A DNA stretch of 37,448 nt from Haplomitrium mnioides (Eukaryota > Marchantiophyta > Haplomitriopsida > Calobryales). Position numbers and translations under genes: made by a program. Each line of letters starts with the position of its first letter. Positions within the stretch are counted from its first letter, which is position 1. This document shows, one piece after another, positions 1-10,464 of this stretch. The notes beneath the pieces are model-generated. The model made no database searches and was not told the DNA's origin. It was given only the letters and a program-made list of their open reading frames with translations. The DNA is taken from NCBI GenBank assembly GCA_049999725.1, contig JBNGIS010020363.1, forward strand, positions 1 to 37,448, written 5' to 3'.

Positions 1-838
1 GGAGGGACGTGTGCTGAGCTATTGTGAGTCAAGGAAGTTGTCGCAAAAGTTGAGAAGTGTAGTCTAAAGATTGAGTTCGGAAAGGAAGGTTGGAGTCTGA
101 ATGAAGAGTGAGGTCCAAAAACTTCCAAGGGGTGACAATCAAGCTTGTAGGTGGAAAACAATGTTGAGCAGCGTAGTATTAGAATCCTAACTTGTTGTTT
201 AGCGGAAGAGATCTATCAAAAATGTCAACAAAATTTGTCATGTAGAGAAAATGTTAATTGTACAAGGGTCGTAGTGGTGGTCCAACTTCCCCGTTGAAAA
301 TGATGTCAAATGAGTTCCTTCACGCTGTTTCAGAAGTTTATTGTTGACTTGATGTATCTTTTTGGAATAGATATGACAATTTTGTTTTCATCCATAGAAG
401 TTTTCCTTGATCCAAAAATGGTAGCTTGAAATCTGATTTGATAAGAGCATAGGGTGTTATTGCTGAAAGTATAGGTTGTCTTGAGAAAGAGTGTTTCCAT
501 CGATATAAGACACTACCTCCTTGAGTGAAAGAACCCAAAAAGGAGGAATAAACTAAGTGTTTTGAGATCACTTGATTACTACACACATCTCAAAAGACGA
601 CCTCTTTGATCTAGGTTCAATTGGTGCATTTACCTTAGAAATCCTCGTCTTTATGGTGTGTGAGGACATGAAGGGGGAAATTGGTCCACAATTCAAAGGG
701 AAGTCCGCCAACTAGATCTCAATAGTGAAAATAAGGTTGAAGGGTCAATAACAAAATGCAAAGGTAGTGGTGAATAATAATGAGAGTTGCATCTAGCAAT
801 CTTTTAAGCTACCTTAGACCCACCTACCTAGAATATGG
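1..838. other. No gene recognised (flank of gypsy pol)
   Basis: I see no supportable gene here. Open frames are short and change phase often. Because a Ty3/gypsy pol remnant begins near position 840 and runs rightwards, this stretch would correspond to the gag, protease or leader side of the same element, but no protease or zinc-knuckle motif is readable, so that is inference only. The left part of any such element lies outside the window. Confidence 0.3.
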
Positions 839-839
839 T

Positions 840-2660
840 AGAGGTCATCTCACCTGAGATGTATTGAGAAATCATCACAAAAGAGGGGAAAGCCTTCCAT
901 GTGGGATTGAGCATGTCAAACAAAGTCACCCTTATCGTGATATTGGAGAATTACCAAGATGTTTTTGCGTGGAGCCGTTTGAGCTTGCCGAGAGATTTTG
1001 GAGAGCACTAAATAGACCTAGAGCCCACTACCGTGCCAGTCAAGGGCCAACTGAACCCTTGGTTTTCATTGATGGTGAAGGAAGAGGTGGACAAGTTGTT
1101 AGAGGCACAACTCATCTACCATGTATTAAACAATGAGTGGGCCTCCACCTTAGAGGTAGTGGTAGGAAGCTATGGCTGCATGGGAAATGTAAAATAAGAG
1201 TCCACCAAGACTACCGCTAGCAGAGCTAGGCCAAAAAAAAGGACCACTACCCTAGAGGCCTTTCACAGATAGAGTGTTGGATCTATTGGTTGGCCAATAA
1301 GTTTTATAACCTTATGGACAACTACTCAAGTTATAACCATGTCTCAATCTAGGTAGAGGACCAAATCAAAGCTGCCTTCAAAACAGAATGGGGGGTACTT
1401 GCCTTCCACAAAATGTTGTTTAGCCTATGCAATGCCCAAGAACCTTCCAACGATTAATAATGAACATGTTTTGTGATTACCTTAGAAGGTTTTAGCAATT
1501 TTTATTTATGACTTTGTAATCTATGACATACAAGAGGACCATGCCAAAAACCTCATGTTGACCTTCTAACATTGTAGGGACACAAGCCTAAAACTCCACC
1601 CAAGTAAGTGTTTCTTTATTGTACATGAGGGGATGTTGTTGGGGCATATAATCTTGGCCAATGGGATCAAGGCGGACCAAGAAACGGTAAAAAACTGATA
1701 GGGTGTAGCCTTCCCATAAAATTTTCAAGAGAAATAAGGGTTCATGGGCTCCGTCGGATACCACCAAAGGTTCATTATCCAATTTTCCTTGCTTTCTTGT
1801 CACCTCATTGAAATTAAGAAGAAAAACAATAACTTCCATCCCACTAAAGCTAGGGTATCTAGCTTTCATGAGCTCAAGCATAGAATAACTAATGCCCATG
1901 TCCTTGTTTCTTTCAGTTGGTCTTTGGAATTCCACAACATGGTGGATGCGTCACGTTTCTGTATTGGAGTAGTCATAAGCCAATTGGATTCAGAAGGGAG
2001 GAACCACCTCATATACTTTGCTAGCAGGTTGTTTACTTTGGTAGAGAGAAATTGCTTCACCATTGACAATGAGGCTTTGAGAAGCATCTACTACATGAAG
2101 AAGTTCAGGCATTACCTACCACATTACAAAAATAATTCTATATATACCACAAGGCTATCAAATATATGGTAAATAAGCTTGACCTAACTAGGAGAGTAGC
2201 TTGATGGATGTTATTGCTACATGGATTCGACTTTGAGGTGAGAGTGAAGCCAAGGAAGAAGCATCTTTATGTTGGCTTCTTCTCTTATATAGATGGTTCA
2301 CTAAGCAAGGAAAGGGTGGATGACACCTTCCCAAACAAGAATATGTTCCATGTGAGAGAAAGACGACAAACATAATATGAAGAAATCATTGCTTTCCTCT
2401 TCTCAACTTAAATTCCCAAAGAATGGACATAAGAAGTGGCTGCAATATTTTTGTACAAGGTGCATCCTTGCTTCTTAATCAAGAAGATCCTCCTCAAGCT
2501 TTGTTTGGACGGACAAGAGAGCAAGTGCTTGGAGAAAGACCAAGCCACAATGGTGTTGAGGGCCATGCATAAAGAAGAGGAAGGCAGCCACTTTGCAACA
2601 AGCACCACACTATACAAGATCCTAACATCCAAGTATTGATAGCCTATAATGTTTGGAACT
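840..2660 (+). pseudogene. Ty3/gypsy pol remnant (RT, RNase H, start of integrase)
   Basis: Remnant of a Ty3/gypsy retrotransposon polyprotein, which would copy element RNA into DNA in cytoplasmic particles. Read across several frames: near 945-990 YQDVFAWS, typical of the start of plant gypsy RT; at about 1055-1135 an EEVDKLLEAQLIYHV-like block; at about 1330-1420 NLMDNYSSYNH and QIKAAFKTEWG; at 1490-1660 the palm and KLHPSKCFF. At 1507-1509 the first Asp of the expected catalytic Asp pair is Tyr (FIYDF), so RT is inactive. An open frame of about 140 codons at 1744-2172 covers the RT thumb and RNase H (VGYHQRFI, MVDASRFCIGVVIS, AIDNEA-like FTIDNEALRSIYY). Integrase N-terminal sequence follows to about 2640, where two adjacent stops interrupt it. 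Many stops and frameshifts. No LTR pair was found for it. Family assignment is firm; exact ends are not. Confidence 0.85.
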
Positions 2661-2809
2661 GTGTTACCGACAACGTAAAAGATGCCCAACAAGGCACTCT
2701 CTTCTTCTTATGCTCAATAGAAAGCAACTTGCTTACATAGATAGAAGAACCCCATTGGCTCTTTTTCTTTCATCTATTGGTTGAACCACCCATTTATGTT
2801 TCTCTCACT

Positions 2810-3060
2810 AGACCACCCTTTACTTTAATTCTGCTTTTGCCATGCATCTTTATCTTAGAGCCTTCTATCTCTCTTAACTTTTCCTTCTCCCACGAGTCTT
2901 ATCTTGGAACTTTCTACTACTCTTTAATTCTCTACTTGTGACATGTCTTTATCCTCTTCCAAAGTGGTCCTTCTAGAACTTCTTGTTCATTTTAATTTGT
3001 TGACTTTTTTCTCCTTTTGCCACGTGTGATTCTCCCTTTAATAACCAGATTTTGTTGGAA
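2810..3060. repeat. Pyrimidine-rich imperfect repeats, LTR-like
   Basis: About three to four loose copies of a 60-70-bp motif combining a CCACG or CCATG element, TCTTTATCTTRGA and CCTTCTA or TTTCTACT. The stretch includes CCACGTGT near 3020 and the palindrome TTCTAGAA at 2971-2978. It lies just downstream of the gypsy pol remnant, where a 3' LTR would be expected, so it may be decayed U3 sequence. No second LTR copy is in the window, so this is inference. Confidence 0.3.
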
Positions 3061-4230
3061 CTCTAACCAAGTAATGACCTTCTAGACATAGTATTCTCTA
3101 TATCTTACTATAGTTTTAGTCATTGCTTAATAAAGTTGATACCCCTTACAAATATCTACTTTTTTGTTGTGGCTCGACTCAAAAACAAAATCATATGTTG
3201 ATGTCAATGCTTAACTAAATAATCCCTCCTCTTCTTCCTCTTCTAATAGCCGCTAGTTTGAACCAAGAATTGCTATTAAGTTCTTGTTTCATTTAGCGCT
3301 CACAAAAATCAATATTCAAATTTTAGCATAAAAATAACCAATTTGATGTTTATGATTTTTTTGGCAAAAAAAAAGGTTTTTACATTAAACAAATTTATTT
3401 CACATGCACATTGAAGTAAAAAGAAATTATATCAAAATTTTGTACAAGAATATTATCAAAATTGCTTTAAAAAGTTTTCTCTTCAAAAAAGATAAACAAC
3501 ACCGGATAGAATATATACTAAACATATCAAAACATTGCTATTAAATATTTTCAAGTTTCACATTGGTATTTTTAAGATTAAAAATTTGATTCAAGCATGC
3601 ATATTTTACTAGAAACATATTCAATCAAACAAAGATATCTAAGCGCACAAGTGCTTCATTATTTACAATTTTTAAACATATGCATTTAACTTCCAGCTAT
3701 TTACTCATAAGATGAAAATCAAACAAGAACAACCATGCGCACATGGGCTTCAATATGTTTATTAACTATGAGAGATGGAGTTTATGCTTGCATAAGAGTG
3801 CCTATTTTGAAGTCATACTTTGAGGGTATATTCTACATATCAAAATCAAGCAAGTTGATTTTGCAAGTAAAGACCTCATCATTCAAAAATTTTTCATGTA
3901 TGTATTCAAGATCAATTTGAAACAAAGACGACTATGAAGATAGACTTTGCCACTTATATCTTCAAAACAAATATTCTAAATATAAAAATCAAGAAATATT
4001 TCTCAAATGAGCAAGTACTTCATGTTTAAAAAATTTCATGCACATAGCTACAAGATTAAAAAAACAAGTATGACTATACTTGCATAGAATTTGTTGCTTA
4101 TACATTTCATCCATATACTCATTAGTTCAAAATAAATGATCGACCCTCATGCAGTTATGGAATTCAATGCAAGCATGATCTTCAAAAACAAATTCTTAAC
4201 AAATTCTTTATTTATATTTAAAAACATACA
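3061..4230. other. AT-rich sequence without recognisable gene
   Basis: Low-complexity AT-rich DNA with homopolymer A and T runs and frequent stops in all frames. Short open frames, such as one at 3735-3920, have no recognisable protein character. Nothing further can be supported. Confidence 0.5.
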
Positions 4231-4464
4231 TTATTCTATGGCTTCCCTATCAACCTGGTCCTTTTCAAAATAAATATCATCTTTTGTTGCAAAAGACTGA
4301 GCAGCCTCAACTTCCTCAATTGTCGATGAATCAAGGCAAAACTTTCCAATCTCAGAGATTGCCACTAAGTCTCCAAATGCACCTATTGTACCAAGAAGAA
4401 CAAGCTCTTTATGGTAGGCACACACAATTTGAGACTCTGTTACGTCATATGGCAAAGAAGCCAT
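4231..4464 (-). CDS. Unidentified 77-codon frame, possible exon or gene fragment
   Basis: I do not recognise this protein. The minus-strand frame starts at an ATG (4464-4462, MASLPYDVTESQ), runs 77 codons without interruption and ends at TAA. It is acidic toward the end (STIEEVEAAQ, DDIYFEKDQVDREAIE) and has a hydrophobic centre (ELVLLGTIGAFGDLVAI). Amino-acid and codon use look more protein-like than those of neighbouring short frames, and it sits in otherwise AT-rich noncoding sequence. It could be a terminal exon, a retrocopy fragment or chance. No promoter or convincing splice sites were identified. A second minus-strand frame at 4588-4851 could in principle be an upstream exon, but nothing ties them together. 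Confidence 0.25.
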   Translation of the reverse strand: MASLPYDVTESQIVCAYHKELVLLGTIGAFGDLVAISEIGKFCLDSSTIEEVEAAQSFATKDDIYFEKDQVDREAIE

Positions 4465-5805
4465 CGTCAAAACACATTGTGGAATAAAGATCAATTGTTG
4501 TCAATTATGCTTTGAATTAATAAAATTTCTCATTAACTTCAAGACACATGCTATGCATTTTTTCAAACCTAGAGCAAAGGTCACAAATCATGTCTTGCTA
4601 TAAAGACAAATGGTAAATAGAAAATTATAAAGAGCTTGAGGCTTTTGGTAAACATTTACAAGAGTGCCACTTTGTGGATGTTTGAGCTTTATCAAAACCA
4701 TATGAAAACTAAATATAGAGTATATAATATGACGTAGTCGACCAATGACTGTCATCAATTTGGACATTGAAGGTCTTGATGTTTTGCTTTCTCTCCTTTG
4801 TTGAGTAGCCCATTGTCCAATATTCATGGGTATGCGCTTCTTTGGGACCACTTAAATAATAGAAGTTGCTTTTGTCCATATAGTATTGCCATCAAAGTAA
4901 TTAGACATAACAATGAAGAAAAACATTTTATACAAAGAGGAAAACAAAAAAATGAGATCAAACTCCAACAATCACTCACAAGACGTTATAATCAATCATA
5001 CAATACATTTCTACAATTGCATTCTCTACAATGTCAAATTACTGAGAAGAATGAATAATTAAAAAAAAACTCCAATATTGTAGTAGTCACAAAAGATGAC
5101 ATCATATCAAAAATATCATCCTTTAAAAAAGGCTCTCAGTCATTATGCCTATATTTCTTAAGGTTATAGCTATAGCAAACGTTGGCAGTCACCAAGGTAA
5201 AATCTTGGGATTTAATTCACCTCTTTAATTGATGTACAATGAACTTTATGTGAATTTAGCAATATATCATGTTGAGTTTAACAACAAATGCCACTTTAAA
5301 CCAAGAGCTGCTATTGAGTCCTTAATTTATTTGGTGTTCATGTAAACCAATTTGACGCTAGTAACATTTTTTGCAAAAGAAAGGCAAATTTTTACATCCA
5401 AATTGCTTATTTCATGTACCAATTGCACTAAAAAAGCTTTGATGAGAGTTTTAGAAAAGTTTTAGTGTGCTCACGAAAACCAAACAATGCAAGGTTTTTG
5501 TTTGATTGGTATTTGTGGGTTGGAGTGTAGGCCTACAAAGTGAAATTTAAGACTATTAGGACTAGAAAACTACAACCAAGGTTCCGAGGTTGTCTCATTA
5601 AAAAGCTTTGTGAGACTTTGTCTTCATTTCCTCTAAAATTGCATCTAGTTGGTGCTAATGTAGGAAAAAGGAGTGTGACAAGGAGCCAAGCAATGTTCTT
5701 TTTCTTCTTAAAGACAAAATGAGGGGAATTGTTTTGGTAATTTAATAAAAAAATGGTTTTCAAGCATGCACAATGCAACCTTGCAGAACAAAATGCGAGT
5801 GAAGG
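4465..5805. other. AT-rich sequence without supported gene
   Basis: Open frames at 4588-4851 (minus), 4798-5058 (plus) and 5533-5778 (minus) are short, overlap others in antisense and show no family motif. The stretch near 5280-5470 shares loose wording with 3240-3420 (for example a shared context around 'aagaattgctattaagttc'-like text), which may indicate a duplicated, decayed repeat. I see nothing else. Confidence 0.4.
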
Positions 5806-6541
5806 AATTTATTGGTTAAAGAAAATATGAAAGAAATAGGAGCCTTGGTAAGGGAAGCATGGGCTAACTACAACAAGAAACTAAAAGAAAAGCTAAAAGC
5901 AATAGAAGAACAAGCATGATGCCATCACGTGCATGCAATAGACAACAAGAAAGGGTGAGTAAGTCACAAGGAGAGAAAAAAAAGAGGAGATTGAGGAGGA
6001 GAATTGAGGAAGTGGATCACAAACAATCAAGTAGGAAAAGGGTTCGGGCATAGTTTAGACACTCAAAGACTAAAATTGTAATAGGATGGAGCATGATGGG
6101 GCAATAGTATGTGGATAGGATTCACATTGCAAACAAGAGACAAGGAGAAGTCAAGAAAATCTCATGAGGAAGGAAACAATGCCATTAGATGACAAAGTTG
6201 AATGTATAGCAACACTTTTACTAGGGAGAAAGGCACCTGACAATGCACCATATGAGTTCATCAAGAAAAGTCTGAATAGATACCAGCTCGAGGCAAAGTT
6301 GTGAACCCTTTGCCATGACATCCAGTGAGCTTCAACCACAATGTGACACTGGGAATACAAGGTTGAACAACTGCAAGAGGGTTCAGGAAATGAAAGGAAG
6401 AGCATGAGGCTGAATACAAACAAGCCAAGGGAGAAATCTACCAGTTGTTGATCTCAACCATAAGTCTTGTCTGCGCCAGACAACCAAGAGAAAGGGAACC
6501 ACTCCACTCAACACGAAGAGCATCAACACACAAGCCACGAT
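5806..6541 (+). pseudogene. Decayed coding remnant, unidentified, coiled-coil-like
   Basis: Several pieces read as sensible protein on the plus strand. At 5827-5919 a 30-codon frame reads MKEIGALVREAWANYNKKLK and continues with a Lys/Glu-rich helix before a TGA. At 6179-6304 a 41-codon frame contains LLLGRKAPDNAPYEFIKKS and then a TGA. The same frame continues past two further stops into WEYKVEQLQEGSGNERKSM near 6345-6405, and a shifted frame follows at 6409-6541 (AEYKQAKGEIYQLL). The heptad-like charged/leucine pattern suggests a coiled coil. The pieces share strand and order, so they are probably one broken gene or transposon reading frame. I cannot name the family, and no host-gene structure is visible. 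Confidence 0.4.
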
Positions 6542-6999
6542 AGCAAGCTAAAATTTTACGCTTGGAATCAACATGTAGTTCCTGTACCCAACCACAAAGT
6601 AGTGAAATTGTAGCCCAAATGTCAATATATGATGAATAGAGAAGGGAGAATTAACCACCAAGGGCGTGAGCTGAGATAATAACCAGTAAATTGCATTCTT
6701 TACACCAAGAAGACGAGTAGAGGAGAAGGCCAAATCAATGTGGAAGCTAGCGCTTAGAAAGGAAAGACAAACACCAGGTTAGAGAGTGTTCTTAGCAAGA
6801 TAGAACCATGACCAGAAGAAAGCACATAAAAGTCGCTAAGTCCAAGGAATGAACTCAAAAAGAGACTTCCAACCGATGCCAACATGGAATGAGGCTATGA
6901 ATATGCCAAGCTTACACGTGGAGACTAAGAAGACAATCTACCCATAGTGCAGAAGCAACTAAAGAAAAATATTACTATTAGCGACGCAAGATCTAAATC
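6542..6999. other. Stretch without recognisable gene
   Basis: No supported gene. It separates the unidentified coding remnant from the first unit of the ~550-bp tandem array. The array-specific wording (TTGTTGACACACCTTCA) first appears at about 7003. Confidence 0.4.
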
Positions 7000-7945
7000 T
7001 CACTTGTTGACACACCTTCACGAACATGCAAAGCCACAACACCATTGAGAGATATTAAAACTCAGAGATCACAAAAGCAAAGGATAGCACCTTTAGCGAA
7101 TGGACAAGGAGCTACTCTGATTGTTTTCTTGATAAGTGTGAACAAGCTTAGTAGCTTTTGAGAGCTTTGGAAAGTCAAAGCATGCAATTAGGGGATGAAA
7201 AAGGCTTGTGTGGGAGTCAATGGCAAAATTCAAGCCAAAATTGAACTTTAAGTAAAGAGCCATGGAAAAGGAAAGCACATTGGGTTCTTGTCCCATAGAG
7301 GGACAAGAAGCAAAAGGAGCAACAGCAAATGGGGTAGAGCAAGGGGAGCATAACAAAAAGGAGAAAAAGGAAAAAAATAAGGTAGATGAAAAACATAGCT
7401 AAAAGGATTTCTACAGCAAAAACTGTCATAGTAAAGCCATTTATAAAATTTTGGCAAAACTAATCTACCTTAGAGGATAGCCTGCCCTTTCTTTTATCTA
7501 TTCTATCTAGGCTCGGAAGACAACTTGCAACCATCGACACATCACTAAGAACACACAGAGCCACAATGCCATCGAGAAGCATGACAACTCGCAGATCACA
7601 AAGACAAAGGATGGCACCTACATGGAATGGACAATAAGCTTCCCCATTCATTTTCTACATAAGTGCTAGCCTTTTATGCGGGTTAAGAAGCTTTCTAGAG
7701 CTTAGAAAAGGCTAAGCATGCAATCACAGGACGAAAAAAGCTCGTATGAGAGTCAAGAAAAGAGTTCAAGCAAAAATTTGACTTAAATAAAGGAGTTGTA
7801 GAAAATGAAAGCATATGGGGTTTAAGTCCTATAGAGGAACAAAGGGAAAAATGAGCAATAGAAAATGAGGTAGAGAAAAGGAAAAAAAGATTGAGGGAAG
7901 CATAAGGAAAAGGAGAAAAAGTAAAAAATAGAGGAGAGGAAAAAC
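7000..7945. repeat. ~550-bp tandem repeat array, left piece
   Basis: Roughly 1.7 units of a tandem repeat found again at 18624-21931 and 29482-29780. Each unit carries, in order, a CAAAACTAATCTAGCTT core (here at 7455), a TCTATTCTATCTAGGCT block, a GACACACCTTCA block, CATGACAACTCGCAGATCACAAA-type text, GGGGTTCAAGTCC and a purine-rich GGAAAAA tract. The unit starting at 7455 is cut at 7945 by the copia element. Its missing part resumes at 18624 and reaches the next core at 18684, which gives a unit of 490 + 60 = 550 bp, matching the intact units elsewhere. The array appears noncoding: antisense open frames (for example 7093-7356) follow the repeat and show no protein family. Confidence 0.85.
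7941..7945. repeat. Copia target-site duplication, left (AAAAC)
   Basis: AAAAC directly precedes the 5' LTR, and the same AAAAC follows the 3' LTR at 18619-18623. A 5-bp duplication is what an LTR-retrotransposon integrase produces. The intact array unit has GAAAAACATAG at the matching place (about 7390), so the pre-insertion site can be read directly. Confidence 0.85.
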
Positions 7946-8213
7946 TGTTAAACTATATATAGTAAGATAAATAGGCTAATTTATATCTATAACTTAACCT
8001 ATGATTAGCACATATAATTAGAGTTATGTTTAATACTAATTCTAGGAGATAAACACTTATGCATTTGTAACCTGTGAGCATGATTATTATTATCATATTG
8101 AGATTGAGATAAGAAGAGAAGAGCAAATATGAGAGGAAGATTTTCTTGCCAACACATATCTTATTCATGCTTGTACATGTTTGCATAGTTGTATTGATTC
8201 TTCTTTTACAATA
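7946..8213 (+). repeat. Copia 5' LTR (268 bp)
   Basis: Begins TGTTAAACTATATATAG and ends TTTTACAATA; the 3' copy ends in TTTACAACA, so the expected terminal CA has mutated to TA here. It aligns along its whole length with 18339-18618, sharing TAAATAGGCTAAT, GGAGATAAACACTTATGCAT, AGGAAGATTTTCTTGCC and TTGTACATGTTTGC. It would supply the promoter and polyadenylation signals; the TATATATA near the start may be a TATA-like element. The small difference between the LTRs shows an aged insertion. Confidence 0.9.
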
Positions 8214-8227
8214 CGTTATTAGCACGT
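8214..8227 (+). other. Primer-binding-site-like sequence of copia
   Basis: CGTTATTAGCACG follows the 5' LTR directly, where reverse transcription of a copia element would be primed by a host tRNA. It resembles the TATCAGAGC part of the usual tRNA-iMet site only loosely, so the primer tRNA is not assigned. Confidence 0.45.
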
Positions 8228-9472
8228 GCAGCTTATAATATAGAGAAAATTTTATTTTTTTCATACCCCCAACTTCATCATTCTTCCATAGAATCTATAC
8301 ATAAAATTTTGACTATTCTTTTATATAGAAATCTAAGTTTTCATCCCCATACTTCTCAATCTACATAAATATTATATTTTTCTTCATCTATCAATTTTAT
8401 ATTATATAATAATGTAATTTTCTCTAAATCCAAAAAAGAAGTAACGCATAGAGTTGAAAGTTTTTCTCAGATTTGAAGATCTAAGCAAAAGCAATCCATA
8501 TTCTCAAATTTCTATGTTCGAATCGGAGTGGAATTGGATTCACAATCTAATTGCGAACCTATACAAGTGAAGACTTAAAGCAAATTTATGAAGAATTCGA
8601 GGAAAGGATCTACAAGAGTAGTATGAAGGTGAGCTTGTCAAATCATAGGAGAGACTGAAGTATTTCTATCAAATTCATCAGACATGATTATTTTCATGGA
8701 ATCAAATCAGATTCTATATTATTTAAAGAAGGATTGGCGATATTCAATCAAAGCAGGTCAAACATTTTTCTATTGAAGAAGAATCGATGGAAAGTAGCAG
8801 GAAGTTTTGAAGTAGAATTGTACTAGCTTCTTGTAGAAGAATCATTCAAGGATACAACATGACATTGCAAAGTGATTCAAATTTTGAAGAAGATCAATTA
8901 ATCAACGATTAATTATCAAATTTGAAGAAGGCCTCATCAGATCTCCTTGTTTCAGTGAGTTGCAAAAGAAGCCTTCATCAAAGAGTTCTTTGAAGATCAA
9001 AATAGCAAGAGATCATATTTTCAACATCGATTGAAACTCAGAAGATTGAAAGTTCAACAGGAAGAAATCTGGTTTTGTTTAAAGTTTGACAGAAGCAGTG
9101 TTGAATCACCGATATATCGATATTTTGGTGAAAGTTCGAGATCAGACATCGTTGTATATTTTGAAAGTTTGACAAGCTCAACAATTTGAATATGTCTTGA
9201 AACGATATGATATCATCATTTTGCCAATTGATCATCGGCTATCTCGAGAGTTCAAAAAAAAAATCCTTTAGTGCACAGTGAAAGTTCGAAAAGATTTTCA
9301 TCTAGAGATATCAAGGATATATCACTATTTCAACATTTGAATTTCAAAGAAAATTGAAAGTTTGAAAAGGACTCAAAGTAAAGATGAAAGTTCAAAGACA
9401 AGAAGCAGCTGGTCGAAACACAGATAAATCACTATTTCAGATATTTGAGAAAAGAAAAAAAAAGAATATTAT
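8228..9472 (+). other. Copia leader, noncoding, adenine/guanine-rich
   Basis: Long untranslated leader between the primer site and the first nested material. No open frame of note. It is rich in GAAG/AGAAGA/ATCAA wording and, in its last third, contains a cluster of GAAAGTTYRA motifs (separate entry). Leaders of copia elements are usually far shorter than this. Confidence 0.5.
9047..9395 (+). repeat. Cluster of GAAAGTTYRA motifs in copia leader
   Basis: The short motif GAAAGTTYRA, or a one-base variant, recurs about seven times at irregular spacing (near 9049, 9080, 9131, 9161, 9280, 9356 and 9388), often followed by CA or AA plus G. Spacing varies from about 30 to 120 bases, so this is not a simple tandem repeat. 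It could be a protein- or RNA-binding array, for example for packaging, or an old diverged minisatellite. Function is unknown. Confidence 0.4.
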
Positions 9473-9914
9473 AAAACTAATCTAAGCTTGGAGGGGAATC
9501 TGCCCTTATATTCAAATTTGACCAATTCCAAAGTAACAAGTGGTGCTAGCTAAGTGGACAGGTTAAACCCCACCCCCCAGATGCAAGAGGTGAGGGAACT
9601 TTAATCGAAACAAGCTATGAAGCAAATCTAATTGTACTTGAGCTTGTTTTTCCCACTTCACTTATGGGATTAAGTGAAGGTTCCTCATTAAGTAACGGGT
9701 GCTCTGGTAACAGAGCCTTGACTCCAAAGCACCAGATTATGTACCGAAGCTTTTAAGTCCACCGAACCTACCAGATTATTGCCACACCTATTTTAATTTA
9801 ACTCCCAACTATAGAAATACAACCAAACCTGTTTTGAATACTGAACCTAAGCTTCTTTGAGCTTAATTGGAGCATTTTTTTAACATACCTTCAATCGATG
9901 GTTGTGCAAGCAAG
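9473..9914. repeat. Segment resembling the 550-bp array and its right flank
   Basis: AAAACTAATCTAAGCTTGGA at 9473 continues into CTGCCCTT and matches the array core (AAAACTAATCTAGCTTAGAG...CTGCCCTT at 18685) at roughly 29 of 35 positions by eye. About 185 bases on, ACTTATGGGATTAAGT recurs as ACTTATGGGATAAGTT at about 29904, some 225 bases after the last array core. CCAATTC and CAAAG wording lies between in both places. This suggests a diverged relative of the array end lies inside the copia leader. No coding function is visible. Confidence 0.4.
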
Positions 9915-9919
9915 TTTGG
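9915..9919. repeat. Solo-LTR target-site duplication, left (TTTGG)
   Basis: TTTGG immediately before the TGTCAGCC start of the solo LTR, repeated exactly at 12221-12225 after its AGCGACA end. Confidence 0.75.
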
Positions 9920-10464
9920 TGTCAGCCGATAGTTTGGAGCACTAAGGCTGAACGCACGAAATCGGAAGCACCACTGGCCACATTGTTCCCTTTGCAAGTG
10001 TGAAGGCCCTCAGGAACAGTTGATTACCTCAAATAGCTGTTAAGAGCAGGGTGCATGAGTCTCGGGAGGGAAACAGAACCATGGCGGAGGGGAGGAGGAA
10101 GGTGAGCAGTGATCGCCAGCCAGAGGAGGGGCCTCATTCTCAAATTCAAAGCAAGCCAGCAGGAATCCGTGGGCCTAAGGAGGATGCGGGGATGGGAGAT
10201 GGGGAGAACGAATAAGAGCAACCACCCATGGCAAGGCGATCGTAGGAGGAAGAAGAGGGGATCAACAACCAGGAAGCCCGAAGGCACTTCGAAGGAAGGC
10301 AGATCGTGGGTGTCTTACAGCAGCCACAAATCGGGAAACGAGCATCAGGAGCTGAGAGGAGGAGGTGAGATCTTCACAAGGGCGAGCAAGGCTAGGGAAG
10401 GGGGACGCCTCGATCCCATAAGCAAGAGCGAACCCTGTAGAGGACGATCAAACGCTCCATCCGA

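Noticed and set aside
4588-4851. Minus-strand frame as upstream exon of 4231-4464
   Set aside because: No convincing splice sites and weak protein character in its second half; kept only as a possibility.
7093-7457. Minus-strand Phe/Leu-rich frames in the array, membrane-protein-like
   Set aside because: They are the complement of the purine-rich GGAAAAA tract, recur in each unit with different breaks, and overlap in several frames.
7953-8264. 103-codon minus-strand frame
   Set aside because: It is antisense to the copia 5' LTR and is not preserved in the 3' LTR copy.
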